Shown: piece by piece, positions 23,441 through 32,250 of the stretch | How the letters are laid out: each line of letters begins with the position of its first letter | Position numbering within the stretch: position 1 is the stretch's first letter | NCBI RefSeq assembly: GCF_008727865.1 | Contig: NZ_VTWU01000001.1 | Location: 372,001-436,000, forward strand | DNA from: Hymenobacter busanensis | GTDB taxonomy: Bacteria > Bacteroidota > Bacteroidia > Cytophagales > Hymenobacteraceae | Length of the DNA: 64,000 nucleotides | Direction: 5' to 3' | Program-made: the position numbers and the translations under genes | Notes under the pieces: generated by a model | What the model was told of the DNA's origin: nothing | The model's input: the letters and a program-made list of their open reading frames with translations, nothing else | Database searches by the model: none

Positions 23441-25114
23441 TTATTGCGCCGAGTAAACCCGCTCGCCCTGAATGTACGTGCTCAGCACTTTGGCCTGACG
23501 CAACTGCGCTGCCGGAGCCGTCATAATATCCTGGTCGAGAAGTACGAAGTCGGCCCACTTGCCGGGCGCGAGCGTGCCTTTCTGGTCGTCCTCAAACGCG
23601 GCCCAGGCGGCCCATTCGGTCATGCCGCGCAGGGCTTGCTCGCGCGAGAGGGCGTTTTCGGGCTGAAAGCCGCCCTGCGGGAAGTTCTTGGCGTCTTGCC
23701 GGGCCACGGCGGCGTGAAAGCCGAACAGCGGGTTCAGGTATTCTACCGGAAAGTCGGAGCCGAGGGCCACGCGGCCGGTGGCGTTGAGCAGGTCTTTGTA
23801 GGCGTAGGCGGTTTTCAGTCGTTCGGCGCCCAGCCGCTCACCGGCCCAATACATGTCGGAGGTGGCGTGGGTGGGCTGCACCGAGGGCACGATACCGTAC
23901 TGCCCAAACTTGGCCACGTCGGCGTGGCTTACCACTTGCGCGTGCTCGATGCGCCAGCGCCGGTTTTTCTGCCCGCGCAGCACTGCGCCGTAGATGTCGA
24001 GCAGGAGGCGGTTGGCCGAGTCGCCGATGGCGTGGGAGTTCATCTGAAACTTGCTGGCGGCCAGTTTCCGGGCTAGGTCGCGGTATTCTTTTACCGAGCT
24101 AAGCAGAAAACCGGTTTCCGTGGGGCGGTCCTGGTAGGGGTGCAGCAGGCAGGCCCCGCGGGAGCCCAGCGCACCGTCGGCGTACACCTTAAAGGAGTTG
24201 ACGGTGAGCCGGTCGGTGCGGTAGGGGCCGCGCTGGAGGTAGTGCGCCACGTTGGCCGGCGAGGCGCTGATCATGGCGTCGAGGCGCAGCTTGAGCTGGC
24301 CGGCCCGTTGCATCGAGTCGATGCGCTCAATCTGGGCGCGCTCCAGGCCGGCATCGGCCAGGCTGGTGAGGCCCAGCGCCACGCATTCCTGCTGCGCTTT
24401 CAGCACCAGCGCGGTGGCTTCGGCGGGCGTTGGCTCCGGTATTTTGCCCGACACCAAGTCCACTGCGTTATCCACTAGCAAGCCTGTCAGGCGGCCTTGG
24501 GCGTTGCGGGTGATGGTGCCGCCGCTGATGGGCGTGCGGGCCGTAACGCCGGCCAGATCGAGTGCCTTCTGGTTGACCAGCGCCGCGTGTCCGTCGATGC
24601 GCGTGATGAACACGGGCACATCGGGAAAGAGCCGGTCGAGGGTGTCTTTGGTGGGAAATTGCTTGCTCAGCCAGTCGTTCTGGTCCCAGCCGCGGCCCGT
24701 TAGCCACGCGGCGTTGGGGTTTTGCAGGCGGTGCTGCTGCAGCTTTTGCACCACCTCAGCCCATGAGGCCGTGCCCACCAGGCTGGCGTCGCGCAGGCCG
24801 AGGGCGTAGCGGTAGAAATGGCAGTGCGCGTCGTAGAAACCGGGGTAGATGAACTTGCCCTGCGCATCAATTTCCTGCGAACTGCTAAACCGCTGCCGCG
24901 CTTCGGCCGAGGTGCCCACAAACTGAATTTTGCCATCCTGCACCACCAGCGCCTCGGCCTTGCTGAACGTCGAATCGACGGGGTACACCGTGGCGTTGTA
25001 CACGATAAGGTCGGCGGGCTGGCGGGCCGAGGGGCAGCCGGTGAGGCCAACGAGCAAGGGCAGCAGCCCCAGGGGCCACGCAAGGCGCGCTGCAAAACGG
25101 GAAACACGAATCAT
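23441..25114 (-). CDS. Amidohydrolase family lipoprotein (YtcJ-like)
   Basis: 557 residues. A lipoprotein signal peptide ending GLTGC suggests anchoring in an outer or periplasmic membrane. The amidohydrolase fold follows: DAHCHFYR contains the HxH metal pair, then MNSHAIGDSANRLLLD and RIEHAQVVSH supply metal or catalytic histidines. LGSDFPVEYLNPLFGFHAAV supplies the final Asp. This is the YtcJ/NfdA-like (metal-dependent hydrolase, subtype 3) branch, which hydrolyses N-formyl or related C-N bonds. Actual substrate is unknown. A TACCTTCG box ends only five bases before the ATG, so the message may be leaderless. The gene converges with the propeller gene. Confidence 0.88.
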   Translation of the reverse strand: MIRVSRFAARLAWPLGLLPLLVGLTGCPSARQPADLIVYNATVYPVDSTFSKAEALVVQDGKIQFVGTSAEARQRFSSSQEIDAQGKFIYPGFYDAHCHFYRYALGLRDASLVGTASWAEVVQKLQQHRLQNPNAAWLTGRGWDQNDWLSKQFPTKDTLDRLFPDVPVFITRIDGHAALVNQKALDLAGVTARTPISGGTITRNAQGRLTGLLVDNAVDLVSGKIPEPTPAEATALVLKAQQECVALGLTSLADAGLERAQIERIDSMQRAGQLKLRLDAMISASPANVAHYLQRGPYRTDRLTVNSFKVYADGALGSRGACLLHPYQDRPTETGFLLSSVKEYRDLARKLAASKFQMNSHAIGDSANRLLLDIYGAVLRGQKNRRWRIEHAQVVSHADVAKFGQYGIVPSVQPTHATSDMYWAGERLGAERLKTAYAYKDLLNATGRVALGSDFPVEYLNPLFGFHAAVARQDAKNFPQGGFQPENALSREQALRGMTEWAAWAAFEDDQKGTLAPGKWADFVLLDQDIMTAPAAQLRQAKVLSTYIQGERVYSAQ

Positions 25115-25118
25115 GCGG

Positions 25119-25126
25119 CGAAGGTA
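25119..25126 (-). promoter_or_regulatory. -7 promoter element TACCTTCG, nearly abutting the start codon
   Basis: Only four bases separate the box from the ATG at 25114, leaving no room for a leader. Confidence 0.5.
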
Positions 25127-25145
25127 AGCGCTGCTGGCCGACCTG

Positions 25146-25574
25146 TTAGTGCGCCGCTCGGGAGTACTCGTAGCAGTACAGCAGCCAGTCGATAGCCTGG
25201 CTTTCGTTGGTAAACCGCTCCAGCCGGTAAGGGCGGCCGTCGAAATACGTGAGGTTGGGAATGTTGGTATCGGCAAGCACGCCGGCCAGCTGGTGCGTGG
25301 CCATTACGTAGGCCAGGAAAGTGGTGCGGCCCAGGCGGGGGTAGAGCTGCGGGAAAAACTGCTCGATTATCCAGTTCACGTCGGCGGCGTCAATCACACC
25401 GCGGCGCTGGCTGGTGTCAATCAGCCAATAGGAGCAGTTGTGTTCTTCGGCGGCATTGAGCAAGGCGGCGTAGCCCCGGTGCAGCTCGAAGGGCATGACG
25501 GCCCGTAGCCAGCGGCCCACGAGCAGGTGTTGCACCGGGTCGTATTCGATGGTGAGGTAGGAAGAGGTGGGCAT
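25146..25574 (-). CDS. Hypothetical protein (possible STAS/SpoIIAA-like fold)
   Basis: 142 residues beginning MPTSSYLTIEYDPVQHLLVGRWLRAV. The order of predicted elements is beta-beta-helix-beta-helix-beta-helix: LTIEYD and LLVGRWL strands, FELHRGYAALLNAAEEHNCSYWLIDTSQR, FFPQLYPRLGRTTFLAYV and YRLERFTNESQAIDWLLY. This resembles STAS/SpoIIAA-like or 'DUF' stress proteins common in Cytophagales, but no diagnostic motif is present. No signal peptide, so it is cytoplasmic. The ATG at 25574 was chosen because the upstream extension is not protein-like. It lies 31 bases from the amidohydrolase start on the same strand and may be read through into it. Confidence 0.75.
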   Translation of the reverse strand: MPTSSYLTIEYDPVQHLLVGRWLRAVMPFELHRGYAALLNAAEEHNCSYWLIDTSQRRGVIDAADVNWIIEQFFPQLYPRLGRTTFLAYVMATHQLAGVLADTNIPNLTYFDGRPYRLERFTNESQAIDWLLYCYEYSRAAH

Positions 25575-25719
25575 TGGGGCGGCAACGCGGGGTGGGGAAA
25601 CGCAACAGGGTTCCGACTTGTGAAAAGCCGAAACCCTGTGCAATATGCTGCTTTGCAATAAAATATGCTACTACAAGGCCCGCAAAACCGCGCTGTAGGA
25701 GCCCGGTGCCGCAGCAGAC

Positions 25720-26493
25720 CTACTCGAAGCGCATGTGCTTCACCGACTCGCCCGAGTTCTTCAGCTCCAGCAGCGACTCGATGCCGATTTGCAGGTGCGC
25801 GTTTACGTAGCTGGCCGTCACTTTCGAATCCGACTCGGCCGTTTTCACGCCCTCGGGCGTCATCGGGTTGTCCGACACCAGCAGCAGGGCGCCGTGGGGA
25901 ATTTCGTTGACGAAGCCCACCACGAAAATCGTGGCTGTTTCCATGTCCACGGCCATGGCCCGAATCTGGCGCAGGTACTCCTTGAAGTTTTCGTCGTGCT
26001 CCCACACGCGGCGGTTGGTGGTGTACACCGTGCCCGTCCAGTAGTCCTTCTCGTGCTTCTTGATCATCGACGAAACCGCGCGCTGCAGGCGGAACGACGG
26101 CAGGGCCGGAATTTCGGCCGGCAGATAGTCATCGGACGTACCCTCGCCGCGGATGGCGGCGATGGGCAGGATCAGGTCGCCGAGTTTGGTTTTGTTTTTC
26201 AGGCCGCCGCACTTGCCCAGAAATAAGGCCGCTTTGGGCTTGATAGCGCCCAGCAAATCCATTACCGTGGCAGCCATGGGGGAGCCCATGCCGAAGTTGA
26301 TGATGGTAATGCCGTTGGCCGTGGCCGTTTGCATCGGCTTGTCGATGCCGCGGATTTCAACCCCAAACTGCTCGGCAAACATCGACACGTAGTTGATGAA
26401 GTTGGTGAGCAGGATGTACTGGCCGAACTCTTCGAGGGGCACGCCCGTGTAGCGCGGCAGCCAGTTCTTGACGATATCGGATTTGTCTTTCAT
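25720..26493 (-). CDS. amn: AMP nucleosidase
   Basis: 257 residues, the short form found in Bacteroidota, lacking the N-terminal domain of the E. coli enzyme. It cleaves AMP to adenine and ribose 5-phosphate. The phosphorylase-type fold is shown by FGMGSPMAATVMDLL, ALFLGKCGGLKNKTKLGDLILPIAAIRGEGTSDDYLP, RAMAVDMETATIFVVGF (substrate-binding MxxxxE region) and LLLVSDNPMTPEGVKT. The ATG at 26493 begins MKDKSDIVKNWLPRYTG, a normal start. The leader upstream contains a terminator-like hairpin (26621-26652). Confidence 0.92.
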   Translation of the reverse strand: MKDKSDIVKNWLPRYTGVPLEEFGQYILLTNFINYVSMFAEQFGVEIRGIDKPMQTATANGITIINFGMGSPMAATVMDLLGAIKPKAALFLGKCGGLKNKTKLGDLILPIAAIRGEGTSDDYLPAEIPALPSFRLQRAVSSMIKKHEKDYWTGTVYTTNRRVWEHDENFKEYLRQIRAMAVDMETATIFVVGFVNEIPHGALLLVSDNPMTPEGVKTAESDSKVTASYVNAHLQIGIESLLELKNSGESVKHMRFE

Positions 26494-26620
26494 GCGGTAG
26501 GGGTATGTAGGGAAATGGGGTTGCGTTGGTTGGTGAAGTAATGGTGCCGGGCAGAGCGTAAGAAGCTGGTCGTTCCCCAATCAGCAAAAAACACCGGGCA
26601 CTGCCGAGGCAAGCGGGTAC

Positions 26621-26652
26621 AAAAAAACCGTCGTGCAGGGGCTGTACGACGG
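26621..26652 (-). terminator. Hairpin plus T7 on minus strand upstream of amn
   Basis: CCGTCGT/ACGACGG stem followed on the minus strand by seven T residues. The nearest coding genes to its right run on the plus strand, so it is either in the amn leader or it stops antisense transcription. Confidence 0.55.
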
Positions 26653-26695
26653 CAGAGCGGGAGCGAAAAGCGGAGGCAAGTAGTCCCGGGAGCCG

Positions 26696-26703
26696 TACCT
26701 TTG
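26696..26703 (+). promoter_or_regulatory. -7 promoter element TACCTTTG, seven bases from start codon
   Basis: Exact TAnnTTTG consensus. The ATG of the downstream gene is at 26710, so transcription should begin at or within a base or two of the start codon. Confidence 0.6.
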
Positions 26704-26709
26704 GAGGTG

Positions 26710-27189
26710 ATGCAAGCGTTGAACCTGCCGCCTTTCGCCCACAAACTTACACAATCGGGCCCGAACCTGATGATATGGGACGTGCTGCGCCGCCGCCAGG
26801 TGGTGTGCACGCCCGAAGAATGGGTGCGGCAGCACGTGGTGCATTACCTCGTCGAGTACCTCGGCTACCCGCGCGGCTTGCTCAGCCTAGAGCGCGGCCA
26901 CACCTACAACCAGCGCCGCAAACGCACCGACCTGCACGCCCTCGACCCCCACGGCCAGCCTTTGCTGCTGGTGGAGTGCAAGGCGGCCACGGTGCCGCTG
27001 ACGGGCGACGTGGCCATGCAAATTGCCACCTACAACCAAACCATCGGCGCCCCGCTGCTGCTGGCCACCAACGGCGTGCAGCACTGCTGCTGGCGGGTGC
27101 TGCCGCACGAAAACCGCACCCAGCAGCTGTCGTTCATTCCCACTTACGCCGAAGCCCTGGAGTTGCTGGAAGTAGTGCGCCCAGCCTAG
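26710..27189 (+). CDS. HSDR_N-type PD-(D/E)xK nuclease-like protein, stand-alone
   Basis: 159 residues. The core TYNQRRKRTDLHAL...PLLLVECKAATVPLT shows the D...ExK nuclease signature of type I restriction R-protein N-terminal domains (HSDR_N_2). It continues with AMQIATYNQTIGAPLLLATNGVQHCCW, the conserved helix and QxxxY region. There is no helicase part and no adjacent hsdM or hsdS, so this is a free-standing small protein common in Bacteroidota. Its cellular role is unknown. The message appears leaderless. Confidence 0.88.
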   Translation: MQALNLPPFAHKLTQSGPNLMIWDVLRRRQVVCTPEEWVRQHVVHYLVEYLGYPRGLLSLERGHTYNQRRKRTDLHALDPHGQPLLLVECKAATVPLTGDVAMQIATYNQTIGAPLLLATNGVQHCCWRVLPHENRTQQLSFIPTYAEALELLEVVRPA

Positions 27190-27285
27190 CTCCCGCACCC
27201 TATGTAAGCCGGAAGAATGGTAGCTGGCCCATCAAAAAGTTCTATCTTCCAGCCAGGCGCTTGTGCTGGTGCCGTCCCTGCTGCC

Positions 27286-29139
27286 ATGAACGAGTGCGAC
27301 GTAGTTCCCATTGGGGGGTATCCCGAGCAACAAGCCGAGGCGCTGTTCTTCCTGAACCAACAGGGGGAGTTTAGCCACGTCAACGAGCAGTTTACGGCCC
27401 TGACGGGGCATACCGCGGAAGCCCTGTTGAGCCGGTCCTTGGCCGAACTGGTAGACCCCGATGGGGCCGCTGCGGTGGGGCAGGTGCTGGCGTACGCGCT
27501 CCACGGGCACGGGCTCACGTTTGATGCGCGGTTGCGAACGGCCGCTGGCACCTTCGTTCGGTTTGCGCTGACCACTTTTCCGCAGCAGCCGGCCGCGCAA
27601 ACCGCCGGCATCGGCGGCATTCTGCGCCTGGCCGAAACCGCCCAGCAAACCGACAGCGCGGTGCGGGAGCGGGAAAAACAGCTTTCCATCATCTCGCGCA
27701 CCATTGCCGACGTGATTTTCGTGCTGAAAGTGGAAACGGCCGGCCAATACCGCTTTCTGTTCGTCAACAAAGCCTTTACCGACACCACCGGCCTGCGCGG
27801 GGAGCAAGTGGTAAATAGGCTGGTGCAGGACGTCATTCCCGAACCCTCGCTGAGTATGGTGCTGGCCAACTACCAGCAGGCCGTGGCCACCAAGCGGCGC
27901 GTAATTTGGCTGGAAACCTCCAACTACCCTACCGGCCAGGTCGTGGGCGAGGTATGCGTGACGCCGGTACTCGGCGACGACGGCGAGTGTTGCCAGCTCG
28001 TGGGCGTGGTGCACGACCTGACCGCGCAGCACAAAGTGGAAGAAGACCTGCGCGCCAGCAACGAACGGTTCCGCTACGCCCTCAAAGCCACCACCGACGC
28101 CCTCTACGACTGGGACATCCAGGCCGACACGCTGCTGTGGGGCGAGGGGTTTGAAGACCTGTTTGGCTACCACCTGGAAAGCAACCCGTCGGAATTCGGC
28201 CAGTGGTCGGATTTTGTGCACCCCGATGATGCGGCCCACACCGTGGATACCCTGCTGAACACGGCCCACCAAACCACGCGCAACCATTGGCAGCAGGAAT
28301 ACCGTTTTCAGCGCGCCGACGGCACCTGGGCCACCGTGTTCGACCGCGGCTACATCATCCGCGACGAGCAGGAGCGGCCGGTGCGCATGATTGGGGCCAT
28401 GCAGGATATTTCGGCGCGCAAAGAGGCCGAAGCCCAGCAGCAGCGCATGGCCCAGGAGCTGTTCGCCCAAAACGCCGACCTGCAGCAATTCACCTACATC
28501 GTGTCCCACAATTTGCGGGCGCCGCTGGCCAATGCCCGCGGCTATGCCCAGCTGCTCACCCGCCTGCCCACCGATTCGGAGGCGTTTGCAACGTCGCTCG
28601 GCCACATGCAAACCAGCCTGGAACAGCTCGATATCGTCCTCAACGACATCAACGATATCCTTTCCATTCGGGATAAGCCCGCCGGCCGCCAGGAAAAGGT
28701 GCACCTGTCCAGCGTGTGCGAGCAGGTGCGGCAAAACCTGGCCGAAACCCTGAGCGCCAGCGGCGGCACGCTAACCTGCACCATTCCTCCCGACCTGAGC
28801 GTGGTGGGCAACCGGGCCTATTTCCACAGCATTTTCTACAACCTGCTGGCCAACGCCATTCAGTACCGCTCGGCGGAGCGCCCCCTGCACATCGAAGTGG
28901 AAGGCGGGTGCGCGGCCGATGGAAATAAAGTAGTCACCGTTGCCGACAACGGTTCTGGCTTCGACCTCGACAAAGCCGGTGCCGACGTGTTTCAGCTCTA
29001 CAAGCGGTTTCACACCACGCCGAAAGGCCGCGGCATCGGGCTGTTTCTGGTCAAGTCGCACGTCGAGGCCATGGGCGGGCGCATCGAGGTGAGCAGCCGC
29101 GTAGGCGAAGGCACGCGCTTCACCCTGTCTTTTAGCTGA
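27286..29139 (+). CDS. PAS-domain sensor histidine kinase
   Basis: 617 residues, no signal peptide or clear membrane helix, so it is probably cytoplasmic. Three PAS domains come first (about 10-110, 120-245 and 255-380; the last contains ALYDWDIQADTLLWGEGFEDLFGY and the PAC-type YRFQRADGTWATVFDRGYI). The dimerisation domain holds the phospho-acceptor H408 in YIVSHNLRAPLANARGY. The ATPase domain shows the N box YNLLANAIQY, G1 VADNGSGFDLD and G2 GRGIGLFLVKSHVEAMGG. The response regulator gene begins eight bases after its stop, so they are a cognate pair. The ligand is unknown. ATG 27286 follows a TATCTTCC box at 27243. Confidence 0.92.
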   Translation: MNECDVVPIGGYPEQQAEALFFLNQQGEFSHVNEQFTALTGHTAEALLSRSLAELVDPDGAAAVGQVLAYALHGHGLTFDARLRTAAGTFVRFALTTFPQQPAAQTAGIGGILRLAETAQQTDSAVREREKQLSIISRTIADVIFVLKVETAGQYRFLFVNKAFTDTTGLRGEQVVNRLVQDVIPEPSLSMVLANYQQAVATKRRVIWLETSNYPTGQVVGEVCVTPVLGDDGECCQLVGVVHDLTAQHKVEEDLRASNERFRYALKATTDALYDWDIQADTLLWGEGFEDLFGYHLESNPSEFGQWSDFVHPDDAAHTVDTLLNTAHQTTRNHWQQEYRFQRADGTWATVFDRGYIIRDEQERPVRMIGAMQDISARKEAEAQQQRMAQELFAQNADLQQFTYIVSHNLRAPLANARGYAQLLTRLPTDSEAFATSLGHMQTSLEQLDIVLNDINDILSIRDKPAGRQEKVHLSSVCEQVRQNLAETLSASGGTLTCTIPPDLSVVGNRAYFHSIFYNLLANAIQYRSAERPLHIEVEGGCAADGNKVVTVADNGSGFDLDKAGADVFQLYKRFHTTPKGRGIGLFLVKSHVEAMGGRIEVSSRVGEGTRFTLSFS

Positions 29140-29146
29140 GCTGCGC

Positions 29147-29542
29147 ATGAAGACATTCCTGATCGACGACGACAACCTGGGCAACTACCTCACCGAGCAG
29201 CTGTTGCGCATCGAAGGGTTTTCCAACACCATCCAAACCTTCGAGTCGGCCCAGGAAGCCCTGGAAACCTTGCAGCAGTGCGCCACCGAAACGCCCGCCG
29301 TCATATTTCTGGACCTGAACATGCCCATAATGAACGGCTGGCAATTTCTGGATGCCCTGGTACCCTACGAAAGCCGCCTCCGGGGCCGTTGCCGCATCTT
29401 TGTCCTCACCTCGTCGCTGGCCCTGGCCGATATGGAAAAGGCCAAAACCTATGACTTAGTGGCCGGGCTGATTCACAAGCCCATCGACAGCGAAGAAATT
29501 CAGGCCATCCGCTCGCAGCTGGAAGACGAGGACATCGTCTGA
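29147..29542 (+). CDS. Single-domain response regulator
   Basis: 131 residues consisting only of a receiver domain: acidic pair in FLIDDDNLGNYL, phospho-acceptor D56 in VIFLDLNMPIMNGWQFLD, conserved threonine/serine in VLTSSLALADM and lysine in IHKPIDSEEI. It has no output domain, so it works by protein-protein contact or as a phosphorelay intermediate. It is paired with the upstream kinase (eight-base gap). The stop lies two bases from the convergent LTA-synthase-like gene. Confidence 0.93.
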   Translation: MKTFLIDDDNLGNYLTEQLLRIEGFSNTIQTFESAQEALETLQQCATETPAVIFLDLNMPIMNGWQFLDALVPYESRLRGRCRIFVLTSSLALADMEKAKTYDLVAGLIHKPIDSEEIQAIRSQLEDEDIV

Positions 29543-29544
29543 TG

Positions 29545-31518
29545 TCAGTGTCTAGCCGTTTGTGCCGCGCCGAGCGTTGGTAAGCGGGTAGGGTAGAGCC
29601 GGTTGTCGAGCAGGCCGTTGGTGAAAAACTGCACGCAGGCCCGCAGCTCGGCGGCGTAGGCCTGGCGGGTGGCGGTGGGCACGTTTGTAGCCGGCGCGGC
29701 GGGCAGGGCGTGGGTGCGGTAGGGGTAGAGGCGCACCTGGTTGTCGGCGGTCAGCTCGGTCACGTAGTCGTGGTGCACCAGGTAGTGCGCGCCGCCCGAG
29801 AGAAATAATGCCCGGCCGGGCGCCTGGGCGTCAAATACCGAATAGCCAAAGGGCAGCAGCTCGGCCGGACCCGCGGGCATTCCCAGGTAGTCGAGCACGG
29901 TGGCGGGCACGTCGGCTTGCTGCGTAATGCGGTGCACATCGGCCGGCGGCAGTGGCTGGCCGGGGTGGAAAAGCAGCAGCGGCGTTTTGTAGAAACCGAG
30001 CAGGTTCTGGTAGTCGGGCCGCAGGCTTTGCGAGGTGTGGTCGGCCAGCAGCACGAAGAGCGTATTGGCGTACCACGGCTGCTTGGCCGCCGCCTGGAAA
30101 AAGCGGCGCAGCGCAAAATCGGTGTAGCCGATGGAAGCGTGAATGGGCAGCTCGCCGGGGGCAAACCGGCCCTGGTACTGCGCCGGCACCGGAAACGGCT
30201 CGTGCGAAGTGAGCGTGAAAACCGTGGAAAAGAACGGCTGTTTTTGCTGGCCGAGCTGGCGGGCAAAATATTGCAGGTACGGCTCGTCAAAAATGCCCCA
30301 GTGGCCGTCGAAATCGGGGCTGCTTTTGCCGCCGGGGTATTCGCTTAGGCCGTAATAACGCTGCATTCCGGCCTTGCCGGCAAAGGTGTTGAAGCCCATC
30401 GTGCCGTTTTCGGCGCCGTGAAACACCGAGGTGCTGTAGCCCGCCCGACCCAGCAGTTCGCCCAAGCCGTGCAGCTCGTCGGTCTGAAAGTTGGAGGTGA
30501 TAAACGAGCCTTCCATGAGGCCGGGCAGGCCGGCCAGCACCGCCGGCAGCGCCTCAATGGACCGGCGCCCGTTGGCGTAATGCTCCCGAAACAGCAGCCC
30601 CCGCGTGGCCAGCGAATCGAAGAACGGCGTGTAGCTTTTCTGCCCGCCGTTTTCGATGCCGTTGTACTCCGACGCAAAGCTTTCTACCAGCAGAATCACC
30701 ACGTTGTCGCGGCGCGGCGTGGCGCGCGGCAGTACCGGGCGGCGCTGCAAGGCGCGCTCCAGTGCCCCGTCGGTAGCAAAATACGTGCTGCGCTCCAGCA
30801 CCGGCTTGCCGTTGTGGTCGAGGTAGGAAATTGTGCTTTTCAGGAACGTGAACGTGCTGTTCAGGGCCAAATGCCCCAGCGCCGGCGGCGTTTGCACGAA
30901 AGCGTGGCCGGTGCGCAAGGGCTTAAGCTGCAGGCCACCCCGGATGCCCAACACCGCCAGCGCCGCCACCAACCCGATTTCCAATAACCCCACGGCAAAA
31001 CCCGGCAGCGTGAGCCGCCGCCGCGGGGCCGGGCGCCGGAAATCGGGCATGGGGTAGAAGTACCACAACAGCCCAAACAGCACGGCAAACGGCAGCAGCA
31101 GCAGCCAGTAGTGCCCCACTAGCTGCCCGGCCTGCCGTTCGATGTCGCCGGTGATGGTGAACAGCTCGTCGGAGGTGCGTCGCCCGATGAACTTGAAGTA
31201 CTGGCTGTCTATGATGTTCAGGGCCAGCCCCGGGGCGTTCAGCACCAGAAAAACGCCGCGCAGGGTGCGCTGCCACCCGCGGCCGAAAGCCGGCACAAAC
31301 GAGAGCAGCACAAAGGGCGCGTTGAGCAGCAGCAGGGCCGACAAATCGAACCGGAAACCGTGCCAGAACGCCCACGCGGTTTCGCCCGCCGAGGCGCCGG
31401 CAAATACGCTGCGGTTGGCCGCGTAGAAACCCACGCGCAGCAGCACGTAGGCCGCCAACAGCAGCGAAAAGCGGCGCAGGAGCAGGCGCAACAGCGGAGA
31501 AGGCACGGGGGCAGGCAC
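29545..31518 (-). CDS. LTA synthase family / sulfatase-type membrane enzyme
   Basis: 657 residues. Five N-terminal helices (to about residue 205) precede an alkaline-phosphatase-like domain. VVILLVESFASEYNGIEN starts it and carries the first metal ligand. NGRRSIEALPAVLAGLPG has serine at the nucleophile position where LtaS has threonine. STVFTLTSHEPFPVP and LFVLLADHTSQSL carry the metal-binding His/Asp. Gram-negative members transfer phosphoglycerol or phosphoethanolamine to periplasmic glycans or lipid A. True lipoteichoic acid synthesis is unlikely here. The start is GTG 31518, though GTG 31506 is also possible. It lies eight bases downstream of the 204-residue gene and shares its operon. 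Confidence 0.88.
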   Translation of the reverse strand: MPAPVPSPLLRLLLRRFSLLLAAYVLLRVGFYAANRSVFAGASAGETAWAFWHGFRFDLSALLLLNAPFVLLSFVPAFGRGWQRTLRGVFLVLNAPGLALNIIDSQYFKFIGRRTSDELFTITGDIERQAGQLVGHYWLLLLPFAVLFGLLWYFYPMPDFRRPAPRRRLTLPGFAVGLLEIGLVAALAVLGIRGGLQLKPLRTGHAFVQTPPALGHLALNSTFTFLKSTISYLDHNGKPVLERSTYFATDGALERALQRRPVLPRATPRRDNVVILLVESFASEYNGIENGGQKSYTPFFDSLATRGLLFREHYANGRRSIEALPAVLAGLPGLMEGSFITSNFQTDELHGLGELLGRAGYSTSVFHGAENGTMGFNTFAGKAGMQRYYGLSEYPGGKSSPDFDGHWGIFDEPYLQYFARQLGQQKQPFFSTVFTLTSHEPFPVPAQYQGRFAPGELPIHASIGYTDFALRRFFQAAAKQPWYANTLFVLLADHTSQSLRPDYQNLLGFYKTPLLLFHPGQPLPPADVHRITQQADVPATVLDYLGMPAGPAELLPFGYSVFDAQAPGRALFLSGGAHYLVHHDYVTELTADNQVRLYPYRTHALPAAPATNVPTATRQAYAAELRACVQFFTNGLLDNRLYPTRLPTLGAAQTARH

Positions 31519-31525
31519 GCCGAGG

Positions 31526-32140
31526 CTAGATGGCGTCGTACGATTCGTCGGTGCGGACGGTGATTTTCTGGCCCGGCTTCAGACGGCGAATCTGGCGGTA
31601 CATGTCGGCCAAGGAGTGCAGGCGCGTGGCAACCGGCATGCGCGTGAGCTTGAACTGGTCGCCGTTGGTCTTGATGCAGGCTGGCGGAAACACAGCCAGC
31701 AGCTCACCGGGCATCAGGCGGGCGCCCAGCTTGGCAAACGTGCCGATGTTCGACAAATCCAGCGCCCGGCCCGGAAACCGCTCCACGCCGGCAATGAACA
31801 TATCAAACGACACGTTCAGGTTTTCGACTTCGCCGGTTTCGGTGTCGAGAAACCACACGATGCCCTTGCGCAGCAGAAACTGGTTGCCCATGCTGTCCTG
31901 CGCAAACGGAATGTCGCTGATTTTGACGTTGGGGTAGATTTTGCAGAACGCGGTGTCGCCGCTCCACGCTTCGGCCAACGAGTGCCACTTGGGCTCTTGG
32001 CAGCAACCGCGAATGTGCAGCCCGCCCAAGTAAGCCACCAACCCGTTGGCGTGCAATAAAAAGCCCTGCATTTCGATGGGCAGCTGCTTGAAGGTGACCG
32101 AGTCGGACACCGGCTCACCAATGTAGGTAACGTCTTCCAT
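31526..32140 (-). CDS. Conserved hypothetical protein, SUKH/SMI1-like features
   Basis: 204 residues, no signal peptide. The middle part (LHIRGCCQEPKWHSLAEAWSG, DIPFAQDSMGNQFLLRKGIVWFLDTETGEVENLN) follows the SMI1/KNR4 layout: a lead helix with W, then IPFAxDxxGNxFLL and a GxVxxLDxExGEV-like turn. The C-terminus LHSLADMYRQIRRLKPGQKITVRT is helical then extended. SUKH proteins often serve as immunity factors against nuclease toxins, but no toxin gene is adjacent, so that role is not supported here. It is the first gene of an operon with the LTA-synthase-like enzyme. Confidence 0.75.
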   Translation of the reverse strand: MEDVTYIGEPVSDSVTFKQLPIEMQGFLLHANGLVAYLGGLHIRGCCQEPKWHSLAEAWSGDTAFCKIYPNVKISDIPFAQDSMGNQFLLRKGIVWFLDTETGEVENLNVSFDMFIAGVERFPGRALDLSNIGTFAKLGARLMPGELLAVFPPACIKTNGDQFKLTRMPVATRLHSLADMYRQIRRLKPGQKITVRTDESYDAI

Positions 32141-32184
32141 GAGTGCGAAAAAGGTTGTCGGACTACTGACAACTCCAAACGACT

Positions 32185-32218
32185 AAAAAAGCCTCCCCAA
32201 CACGAACGTTGGGAAGGC
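32185..32218 (-). terminator. Terminator of alanine dehydrogenase gene
   Basis: Minus-strand stem GCCTTCCCAACG / TGTTGGGGAGGC followed by six T residues, 33 bases after the ald stop. Confidence 0.85.
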
Positions 32219-32250
32219 CCTTTGGCTGATTAACAATTCAGAATCAACGA

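Noticed and set aside
31526-32140. Toxin-immunity role for the SUKH-like protein
   Set aside because: No polymorphic toxin gene, secretion tag or repeat cassette lies nearby, and the SUKH similarity is weak.
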